64,000 nucleotides of DNA, taken from assembly GCA_013407085.1 (NCBI GenBank), contig JACCGJ010002749.1, positions 1 through 64,000 on the forward strand, read 5' to 3'. Shown here piece after piece: positions 1 to 10,500 of this stretch (positions within the stretch are counted from its first letter, which is position 1; every line of letters begins with the position of its first letter). This DNA comes from Atriophallophorus winterbourni. Taxonomy: Eukaryota > Platyhelminthes > Trematoda > Plagiorchiida > Microphallidae. Position numbers and translations under genes: made by a program. The notes beneath the pieces were generated by a model. That model worked only from the letters and a program-made list of their open reading frames with translations, was not told where the DNA came from and did no database searches.

Positions 1-74
1 ACAGTTTGGTAGTTACAAAAAATGTCATGTATTGTCGCGGTATGATGAAAAAACAAATATTCGTTTGGAAAAGA

Positions 75-490
75 TCATGTTATATAGACGGGATGTTGGG
101 TGGAATTACTACGCATAAATATATACAATTTGTTCCTGAAAATCCTTTCACTAGATGATTGGACAACATCTGACGGTAGGGAGTTCCATAAGAAGCAAAC
201 GCGCACCGAATAGAAGAACCGACGGCAGTTCCGGTTGGAATGTGGAATATCAAATGCCAATCTGTGATTACGTGTGGCATGGCTTGACCGGAGGCGAAAT
301 AGATGCCTCAGCAGAGGGGGTGCGCTTGGCGTTTCATTATTTTGTTAGGTTAGTATTAGATTCGAATCGAACACCTTCTGCGAAGCGTGTCTCCAAATTG
401 AGCTGCTCAAGTCGCGATTCTAATGGTAGTTGCGGACGTGCAGCCAACCATTTTGGTTGCTCTGTGATAAATCATCTCGAGAGCTTTGAT
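75..490 (-). mobile_element. CR1/jockey-like retrotransposon C-terminal remnant
   Basis: The minus strand reads the C-terminal signature of CR1/jockey-type ORF2 proteins: a Tyr-His-Arg-Ala-Thr-Lys block near 450-470, then Arg-Arg-Phe-Phe...Arg-Val-Cys-Phe...Trp-Asn-Ser-Leu-Pro near 130-200, ending at about 75. Stops and frameshifts interrupt it, so it is a dead fragment. It resembles the tails at 6.9, 13.2, 16.9 and 41 kb but differs in the last 30 residues, so it is probably another subfamily. The + strand ORF at 155-496 is its antisense shadow. The ~230 bases after it (491-718) hold nothing recognisable. Confidence 0.65.
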
Positions 491-718
491 GTATAAGCCT
501 GATCTAGTAAATTAGGAGACGTGTTGTTGTTGTAGTACAGTGACATGCGCTGCAGAATAGCTTTAGAAATTTTCGCGTTTGTTATTTGGATTCACATTAC
601 GAATATTCGACGCGAAATTGCCATTCAAAGAAAATCCATTAGCTTCTTTGTTGTGTCTCACTTAGATATTATTACATGATGTTTAAATAATATGTTGAAT
701 TGATAAAGTTCAAGGTTG

Positions 719-3700
719 TCACGGCCGGGGCGTTTTTGGGGGGATAAGCTCCCAATTCCAAAAATGCTCCAATGGGCCCGAGTCTCTATAGCCTCTGACA
801 ACCAAGTCCAGCTCCTGGCCCTGAACGAGTTGGGTCCTGGGTGACCCGGCGGAACTGCTTCTACTGACAGGGATAAGGGCGAAGGCGGCGGACTGGCGAC
901 TCAAAACCAGCATGTTCGGGCAGGTGGAGATCGTTAGTCGGCTTGAAGGCAGCCCACCTAGGGGAAGGAAAACCCTTATATCAAAAAACTCCACTATCTT
1001 GTGGTACAATCTAATCATGGGAAACGGCCTTCAGTAGTCAACCCTCGAGGAAAGGAGGAAAAATCCGGAGCCAGAGCCCCATTAGGCAGCCCGAAGTTTA
1101 TAAACTCGTCCCGCCAGCTCCTGCGACGGATCTTGTTCAAATGTATTCAGCCTATCTGTTCTTTGGTCCAGGGTGCCTTGGAAAGGAGTACTGCTGCATG
1201 AGCAACAGATAGTTCTCAAATTGAACTTGCCCTGGCGAACATCTCAACGCAACAATGAAGAAGACAGTCCATTTCACTTCTACGGATCATAACACGGGAA
1301 ACAACAGATACTAGTTAAAAGCTATGGCTTGACTGGCGTAGAGCGCAGCGTTTGAAGCTGCTTCCGATGGTAGGAGAGATTTTCAGGTCTCATTGGACGG
1401 CTACCGCCCGCCTCAAGCTAGGCAGCCCCCAGTCAATAAGGTGTCGTCTCGCCACGGTCTGTTATCCTTATTGGCTGAATAGGGATGAAGAATCAACCGA
1501 CAAGCAGAATGTATTTTTCTGCACGAGCGGCACGAATTACTAAAAAACAAACGTCAGCTCTGAAACTGGGAACGTGGAACGTCCGGTCCTTGATCCCAGG
1601 ATTTCATGACGATGTCTCAAATATCAGAGGCGTAAGTAAATCAGCTGTGATTAACAATGAGCTAAAAAGGCTAAATGACGACGTGACTGCTCTGCAAGAG
1701 ACGCGATTACCAGACTCTTGTATACTAATAGAAATAGATTACACATTTTTGGAAAGGAATGGGTTCTGATGAGCCTCGACTGCATGGAGTTTGTTTTGCC
1801 GTGCGAAACAGCTTACTGAAAGCAGCAGCGGGAGCGAACGGGTTTGGACTCTAAATCTGAAGTGCATTGATGGTAACATTACGTTTGTCGACGCCTGCTG
1901 AAAAATACGCTTTTATCATAACCTCACAACTGTCCTCAGAACCTTACCACAAAAAACTGTGAAAGGGGTCTTGGGTGATTCCAATGCCAGAGTTTGTGCA
2001 GATTACGGGTCTTGGCAAACTGTCTCGGAAGGTTTGAAGAAGGTAAAAACAATCAAAATGGACAATGCCTTTTAGAACTGTGCATACTGTTTAATCTTGG
2101 AAATATCCTCGCTCTAAGCATTGTCATCATCTCGATCTTATTCTTATTAGGCGCACTAATATGAAAAGCGTACTTCTTACCAGATCGTATCGAAGTGCAG
2201 ACTGCGACACTGACCATTAGCTGGTTTGTGCAAAACTTTAATTTTCCCAGTCAAAATTTCACAACAATAAATTTTCTGCTAAACCAAGGATAGACGTCAT
2301 TCGCATCTGTGAACCTAATCTAGCTGCGTAATTTGCAAAAGCCGAGTGCAACAAGACAAACCCGAGTGCAACAAGACAAACCCACTCGCATCGGCTTTAG
2401 AAAACTTTGAATTGCTAAAAAAGCTGTATATGCTGAGTCGCACTTTCCACTTACGGTCCAAAGATAGCTCGAGAGAGCGACTGGTTCAAAGCAAAACTTA
2501 CTGAAATGACTGCTTCGTTGGACGAGAAACGGTCAGTATTTTTGAAGTTTAAATGTAAGCCAACAGATGAAGACTTACGAATTCTAAGAGCAGCAGGTCC
2601 AACAGACTGCAAGACGATGTGCAAATGGCTATTGGACCGAAATTAGCCCCAGTAACCAAAAAGCTGCGGATACTGGAAATTCTCACGTTATGTATGATGG
2701 GATCAAGAGAGCCGTTGGTATAAACAAACTTAAAACGTCTTCTATGAAGTCTGTATCCGGCAACCCGATTGTCGACAAAACTCAGTAGATGGAAAGATGG
2801 GTAGAGAACTTCTCTCTCTTCACTCTAGGGACAGTACGGCTTTACCACATGTACTTGAAAATGTTGAGCGGTTGCTAACCATTGAACATCTAGATATTTC
2901 CCCTACTCTTGATGAACTCAATAGGGCAATCGACCGCTTAGAAAATGGGAAGGCTCCTGGTGACGACATAATTTCACCTGAGCCCATCAAATGCTGTAGA
3001 ACAGCATTATTACAACCTCTTCACCATTTGCTTCTTTAGTGCTGGCAGAAGGAGTTTGTCCCACGAGAGATGCAAGACACGAAGATTATCACACTATGCA
3101 AGAATAAGGTTTATAGATGCGACTTGAAGAATTACTGAAGAATCTTTCTTCTGAATTTTGTAGGCAAATGTTTTGCTGAAGTCCTACAGACCCGGATACA
3201 TGTTTTAGCGTAGATAGAGTTTATTATTAATCTCAAAGTGGATTTCTCACGGGAAGATCAACCGTTACCATGATCTTCTCTCTGAGACAACTTCGAAAAA
3301 AGTATCGGAAACAGCGTATGCCATTATACGCTGTTTTTATTGGTTTAGCGAAGGTATTCGACTACGTCAGCACTCAGGGTCTTAAAATGGCCTTGATCTG
3401 ATTAGGCTGTCCCCAGACTGTTAAACTCGTTATTTCGTTCTACTCAGGCATAAAATGCTCGGTCCATTTTGACGGTTGCAGTTCAGAAGCATTTGAAATT
3501 CGCCGAGGCGTCAAACAAGGTTGTGTTCTTGCTCCCACGCTGTTCGGCATTTTTTTGCTCTGCTTCTGAAGCACGCTTTAAGGACGAGGACAGAAGGCAT
3601 TTACATACGCACGCGAAGTGATGGTAAGCTTTTCAACCTGAATCGGTTGAGAGCACAAACCAAAGCACGGGATGTGCTAATCTGTGACCTGTTGTTTGCC

Positions 3701-3900
3701 GACGATGCAGCTTTTATTGCTCACTTCCAAGAGAACCTACAGTCGCTAATGGACTGTTTTTCGTCGACATACAAAGACTTTGGTCTAACAATCAGGATGA
3801 GCAAGACCAAAGTCCTTCGTCAAGGGACTGTATCGCCTCCAATCATCACTATCGGAAACCGAATTCATTATGAACTTTCTTTTTATGACTATGTATTCCT
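719..3900 (+). mobile_element. Decayed RTE-like non-LTR retrotransposon (5' leader, endonuclease, RT)
   Basis: About 719-1480 is a GC-rich leader, seen again at 22970-23530. An APE-type endonuclease starts near 1485, with the diagnostic Gly-Thr-Trp-Asn-Val-Arg-Ser-Leu at about 1568-1591 and Leu-Gln-Glu-Thr-Arg near 1690-1705. The RT follows from about 2797: finger motif Glu-Asn-Gly-Lys-Ala-Pro-Gly-Asp-Asp near 2940-2970, Gly-Val-Lys-Gln-Gly-Cys-Val-Leu near 3507-3530, and the catalytic Phe-Ala-Asp-Asp box at 3695-3706. Multiple stops and frameshifts break it, and the similarity fades near 3900 before any C-terminal domain, so it is inactive and 3'-truncated. It lies just upstream of the palmitoyltransferase gene in the same orientation. 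The RTE-clade assignment rests on motif style only. Confidence 0.8.
2342..2381 (+). repeat. Perfect 2 x 20-bp tandem duplication inside the RTE remnant
   Basis: The unit CCGAGTGCAACAAGACAAAC occurs twice with no spacer, between the endonuclease and RT parts. It looks like a recent local duplication in already decayed sequence. Confidence 0.9.
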
Positions 3901-4225
3901 AATTGATCTTAACTACATTCAAATATCTTGCATTGTCATCTAAATTTTCGCACCCTTTTTCTTCGTCGAATTAATTTTACTCCTCACTTGAGCGCCTAGA
4001 TTAGAATTCTTATACATATACACTATTGTATTTTACAGCTATTTGCTTTTTACTATAAATTTTGAATTTTCAACTGAATCAACTTCATATTCAAATCCAA
4101 TTTCATCATTATTGAATTTGTTAAATATATTTCATTTCATGCAATATAATTCAAGCTGGGCGGTGGCAATTTATGGGTTACTATCTGTACATATTTCAGG
4201 TTATCTTTCGCAAACGAATGTGTAA
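3901..4225 (+). other. AT-rich region upstream of the palmitoyltransferase first exon
   Basis: No coding motif is visible. A pyrimidine-poor but usable 3' splice acceptor (TTTCAG, ending at 4199) lies 26 bases before the assumed start codon, so the first exon shown may be preceded by an untranslated exon or a spliced leader. No promoter element can be assigned. Confidence 0.4.
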
Positions 4226-4573
4226 ATGTTTTCGGTGTCAGTACAACCCGGTAATACTGGTTCGAAGTCAACGAACGGATTGGCTTTCGAACTATTTTAC
4301 CACCAACCAAGCCTCACATGTGCCAGAATTTTCCGAACAAAATCAATCGATGAACTCACGGTAGAAGATGACCACGGATACAGCTTACTAAATCGAGTGT
4401 GCTTAAAAGGTGATCCGCTGGTTTTGGTGACGCTTCTTTTGTCGGGCGTCTCACCGTCGGTGACAAATAAAAATGGGGTCGCTCCTATTCATTTGGCTGC
4501 CCGCGGAGGGAACGTGTTATGCTTATCCATTTTGAAACATTTCGGAGTCCGGCTTGGCCAAAAGGATGCTCAA
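4226..4573 (+). CDS. ZDHHC17: Palmitoyltransferase coding exon 1 (ankyrin repeats 1-3 start)
   Basis: Encodes the N-terminus and the first two ankyrin-like repeats and ends ...Gln-Lys-Asp-Ala-Gln before the donor GTAAGT at 4574. Splicing to 6493 in phase 0 continues the third repeat as [11 protein letters not shown]. The open frame continues 45 bases into the intron, which is read-through. The first ~40 residues show no conserved feature and the true start may differ. Confidence 0.8.
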
Positions 4574-7500
4574 GTAAGTGCAGTAATTCAAAAGAGTCCC
4601 ATGTATGAACCCCATTGATACTGCGTCAGGTGCTTGTTTGTGGAGAATACCTGGAGTGTGAATTGGTAACGAAACCGATTGACATATTTTCGAATGAAAT
4701 TGTTACTTCTGGTCAATAAGCAACACGCCAATGTTGCAGTGGTTAGGTTTACATGATCGTCATAGTTTGAATGCTCTAAAAATATGCCTCCTCCTTCTGA
4801 ACGTGCTTTGTTGGTGTGTATTAGTCAGTAAACGAATTCTAGTTTCTAGTCTGCATATATGGTATTGTTTGGGGAAATATATTGACTTTCAGGTTGAATA
4901 AATTTGAATGACTTGTCTCTAAACCAGTATGGAACATGCTCGTGGAGCTTTTGAGCCTATGAAGGCGATCCCTCTGAATTAGAAAACTGATTTGTAGCAC
5001 CTGTTATTTAAACGGCTGTATTCAACCGTAGGAAATCTTTCAACATTTTGTCTGAACGTTCACGGTTTTTAAGTCATTCAAACGACTCGCTATATCATAC
5101 CAAAGCAACGATTGTGACACTTGTCACCTTACTCAATTTTACCTCGTCCGACTGATGGGTAATCAAGTATTGAACTCTTCTCTTATTCTAATCAATCATA
5201 CCTTCACATATCAGATCAGCGACACAAACCCTAGAGAACCCGTCTAAAGAAACGTGTAATCCCAACATTTAGCATACAAGTGACAGAATATTAAATAGAA
5301 TTGTTTCAGAACTTAAGCTTTCGTGGTCACCGCTCTTTTATGGTGATGAATTTCTGGTGTAAATCTATTCTCCATCATAGAAATATCGTCTGCGGATGGT
5401 ATTATCGTTACTGCTAATACTTTAGAATGACTTTAATCTTCTTATTTGCATGCGTCTCCATCACACATCCCACGACAGGTTCCGTGCTGTTTGCACTTAT
5501 CAGGTAAGTACAGTACAATCAGAATCCGCATAAACGGTGCACAAGTTGTGTGTGTAAGCCACTGTTGGATAAGGTTGGCACGACCAACCTGTTCAATCGC
5601 ATGTGCCCAAAACACCCGTAGATGGGGTCAAACCCAAGACCATGAACGAAAATCCGTATATGCATGCATTTCCTTCACACACACTCCACTGTTTTAAGGC
5701 ATGCGGATCCTGATCGTACCCTCCCTACATACAGCACGAAACTAGTCGCGGTGTGGGTGTGTGGGATGAAAATGCACGCAAATACGGATTTTCGTTCAAG
5801 GTCATGGGTTTAACCTTGTCTACGTGTTTGGGCACATGTGATTGAACAGGCAGGTCATACCAACCTTATCCAACAGTGACTGTACTCTTCGTTTGATCGT
5901 TGTTTATTACCCCGCGATGTGGTTGTTCGATAATCAAATTGGATAACACTTAGATCCACGATCGAATGGCGTACTCATTTACGAAAAACGTCATCACTTA
6001 AGTCTAGTAAATTAATTCACTCACCACAATTAAAGTATTGCAAATCCCCTCTCTCAATAGACCGGGATCAACTAATTGATCAAGATTACATTCGTTGTTT
6101 TAACCAATTCATATTACCGCGTCTGGATTGGTGTTTGATGTTGCTCATGTAAAAATCACTTTATTAGAGAACACAGCAATGAATCCCAGGAAACTAAAAT
6201 AAATTTCTCAGTCTAGTATGAATATCTATCCACCGAACACCAATAAAGCATCTAAAGTAAAAGCCTATATATTTCGGATGCAGGTGTATTACCAAGACCT
6301 TGTCGGGTCATAAAATATGCGGGTAAAAACAAATGCGCCTCCGTTTGCGAAATACTAAGCATTGCATATAGAGATAATTACGAACATGGGTTGCACGAAC
6401 GAATGAATGGCTATTTATGTCACTGTCTAGCTGGTTGAATGCCATATCGCTTGTGATATCAAGTTGAGCATTTCCATTCTCAACGTGCTCAGGGTCGAAC
6501 AGCTGTGTATTATGCAATTGAGAACAACAGATTGCACGCGCTTTGCTGGCTGCTGAATTTCGCCGAGCCAGGTCAACTCACACAGTACGACACCAATGGG
6601 GTGACTCCTTTTCATCTGGCATGTCATTCTGGCCACAAGGATATTGTTGCTTATCTATTAATGCGGATTCCCAGCGAACAGCTCTTCGCCATCGATCAGG
6701 CTGGGAATACGTGTCTGCATCTTACGGTGGATTTAATCGATCGAGCGAATTCTACGAGGTAAGGCTGATTGATAAAAAACACGTAAATTTTTCGCAAGCA
6801 GTTTTTGGTAAGATATTTCATGCTTTCACGAAAAATGGCATGGCATACGTGGTTATCAATGAAATTCTAAGTAATACAAAGTATTAATGGTCCAAAAAGG
6901 AAATGCATAAAAACAACAAAGATGATTTGTCAATACGGAAAATCAGCTTATGTATTAAGGTGCGCGTTTCAATTTGGTTATCAATGTGTATTGTCAAGCT
7001 CAGCCGTGAAAATGTTCAGGCTCGATGCACAAATGATATGTGGGGGCAGAGAGTTCCATATAAAACAACCTCGGACCGCAAAGAAGAACCTTCGACAATT
7101 TCATCTAGATTGTGGAATAATTAACTTGTAGCCATGAGATCTGTTACCACGTGCTTCTTGCCGATGAAACAGGTGTTCAAGTGGGTGATCCACGGAATGC
7201 AGAATGTTGAACAGCAGGATCAAATCACCCCTGAGACGACGGTACGAAAAGTCAAACAGGTTCAGAGCTGCAATCATATTCTCGTATAGCCTGTTGTATA
7301 GTCCGGTCACTAGTTTTAGCGCGGTGGTATACGCGTTGCAACAAGGTCATGTCCTTTTGTATCCATGGGGACCATGCTTAACAGACCCTTGTTTCGTCAT
7401 TGTTATATATAATATAGAGATATATATATAAGAGAGATTATATTAATATAGATAGTTATAATATAATTATATTAGTATATATAGAATATATCACACCGTT

Positions 7501-10500
7501 TCCCTCCTGAAGCAATACGCCCATGCTCTATTCTCACCACTTTCTGATCTATTCAACCTGTTACTCAGTTGTAGCAAGGTTCCTACAGACAGGAAAAGTG
7601 GATTAATCACTCTGATATACAAGGGCGGGAACAGATCAGATGTGTCTAACTACAGACCAGTCACGATTTGTAGCTGATGAACTTATCAAACATTTGGAAC
7701 AGAATAGGCATCTTTCCATCGCACAGCACGGATTTAGGACAAGGCACTCTTGCCTCATCAATCTACTCATAACTCTTGATAACCGGACTCAAGCCATGGA
7801 TAATGGATACCCTATCCATGATTGCTACTTGGATATGTCTAAAGCTTTTGACCGTGTTAACCACAGCATACCGCTACATAAATTGGAGCAGCGCATGGTG
7901 GGTGCCAGATTACTGGCCATGATGCATGAATACTTGACTGGTAGAGTCATCAGTTAGATTTGTTTGGGCACCATCCAGCTCAGTAAAAGTTACAAGTGAC
8001 GTACCTCAAGTCTCAGTCTTGGGGCCAATACTCTTCCTGGTGTACGCGAAAGATATAGCTGAAATCGCACGCAGCAAAATCATTTTATTTGCGGATGACA
8101 TTAAAATATTTATTAGCGTACGCACCTTAGATGATTGCTAAATTCTACACGAAGATCTCGAGGCACTTCATAAGAGGCCCCTACGAAATTACCTACAATT
8201 CAATATTTTATAATGTGAAATATTAACCGTCGGTAGATCTTTCGAATTCACGTACTCTCTGGGAACTCAGCAACTTTCATGGGTTACGTAAGACAAATAC
8301 CTGAGTGTGTGGTTTAGCAGTAAATTAAAGTCTTCACGGCTGTGTTTTATGGTATACAAAAGTCCTGCAAAACCTTAGCACTGCTCAGAAGGGTCTTGGT
8401 TACTTTCATAGCGGATATCCTCGATGAAATTTTTCTCGCTCGTCTGAACAAGATCGAGCATGGACCGTGTGTTTCTGTCTCTGAAGCGTGTGCTGCTTGA
8501 TTTGTGGTTAAATAAAGGAATTTCGTTGAACATTTCGTAGAATAGATAATCAAGAGAATTCACCGGTGGAATCTCGCTTTTTAGTAAATTCGGGAGATTA
8601 AAGTCACCCATTATCAGGACGTTATTGTGATATCCGGAAACAACCAGCTGAGTTTCCTGAAATAAACTAGCTGACGGTGGTTGGTAAATCGCACCAACAA
8701 CGCAGTATTCACCTGATGCTAATTCAAGTGAACTTCACAGTGGGTCTTACAGTATCAAATCTTTGTTGTTGATTTCTTTGAACGTGAGGTTTTGATCATA
8801 GTAAATAGCAACACCTCCTCCTTCATGATGAAAAAGAAACGTTTGGAATGGAAATTTCCTACTCCGTTATTTACTTATTGAACCAGGTTTCCGTTACGGC
8901 TATCAAAAGTGATGAATATGTTTCACGAAGCTCGATTAACTCGGTTAATTTATTTGTCAAGCAATGTGCATTTGTCTGCAAATATTTAATGTTGGATCTG
9001 GATAAAAGTGTTGGATGATGAGTATTTAAGCAGATAAGTTGAGTACGTGTCAAAGATGGCGGGGCTCGTGTTAATGGGTATATTACATTGCCGACTCCGG
9101 AAACTTCAATCAATTTAATGATAAAACATTTGTTATTTGGTACAAATTTTAAACATTGGCGTCTTGGTTTACAAGACTGACACCTCTAGATATGCCGTCC
9201 AATTTAATATGAAATGAAATCTTCAAACTCGTAAATAGTAAAATAAAGCTAACTAGTTTATGAATAATCTTAGCTGAATTCCATTGTTTTATTGATTTAG
9301 TTTTGGCATAATATGTTTAACAGTGTTTCTACTTGCAACTACCTCCAATCATCCTATTTCCTCGGGATTTTAACTAACAAATAATTTTCACCTAACAGCC
9401 TACTGACGAGTAGTGCAAGTTTTAAACAAACGTTTGCTCATGTCAATAAATTTCAGTCTCGCCTAAAAACCGATTCTTGTGTTGCTCCTATTTGAGTTCA
9501 AAGCCCAGATTTTCATTATATTTGTTTGTAGATTTATAGTAGAAAAGCCAGCTAAACCAATCAGTACGTCTGAGAATCGCTCAGCCCCAAATAAGTGAGA
9601 CAAATGCGCATACAACAGAATCGATTAATTTCCCAAAACATATTCTTTCTATAGTAAAAGCGTGCCAACATGGCTTGAACACCTACCGAATTCAATTGTG
9701 CCAATGCGGTTTCTTGTATGAATCAATAATTTCTATGCCATATTTTTGTATCCTACTATTTTACACCAATAGTAGAAAAATCGTGAAGTTAAATATTGCC
9801 CTTGTCCATTTTATCATGCGCCTTCCATTATCTGATCGTTAACAGGTCTGGCAGGTAGTCTAGTACCCGAATTGCACTCAACGATTGTGATGGCTACTGT
9901 CAGTTCAATTCCTTTCAATGGTAATGGTCTGTAAAGCATAATGCTTTACTGTTTGCCTACTTCGGTCGATGTCGACCATGGTTGTACATCACAATCGCAT
10001 GAATTTTCATGTTCTACAGCTTTTCCAAGGGACGTTTGGGCTTAGGGCTAGCAACCCTATCCCGTAAAACCTACATTGCTACGGAAACGATGACAACAGA
10101 TCCGTGGTTCGGTCATGTCTGCAGGATGGATCCCAGTTCGCATACGAAGGTAGCCAGGCACTGGCATCCGCAAGGTAAACGAAAAAGGGGACGGCCCAAG
10201 GAAACTTGGCGCAGAACTTTGGAACGCGAACTACATGCACAAAGATTCACGGTGCAGACGGCAACGGAAGCAGCGACAGACCGGAACCACAGGTGTGAAG
10301 TTGTCTTCGCCTCATGTGCCACCCGGCACGGAGAGGACTGAATGAATGAATGAATGAATACAGCTTTTCCAATGACTAAACAGTCCGATTCGGGAGGAAC
10401 AATTCTCTCCCACAGCGCTTGCAACGATAGGCAGAACTCGGTTGTAGGGCGTCTGTTTCACGCTGGCGACGTGATCTGCGTTCAGCAGCCAAGAGCCGTA

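Noticed and set aside
360..380. tRNA T-loop-like string ATTCGAATCG
   Set aside because: No cloverleaf around it; it lies in a retrotransposon remnant.
1755..1775. Hammerhead ribozyme core (CTGATGAG) as in schistosome satellite/SINE RNAs
   Set aside because: Only the CTGATGAG string is present; the matching GAAAC segment and stems are missing.
7495..9120. Twin-priming 5' inversion of one CR1-like element
   Set aside because: In twin priming the inverted 5' part lies upstream of the 3' part; here the endonuclease half is on the wrong side.
10113..10424. 103-codon minus-strand ORF at 10.1-10.4 kb
   Set aside because: It crosses the junction of a nested insertion and is antisense to the RTE C-terminal frame, so it cannot be an evolved gene.
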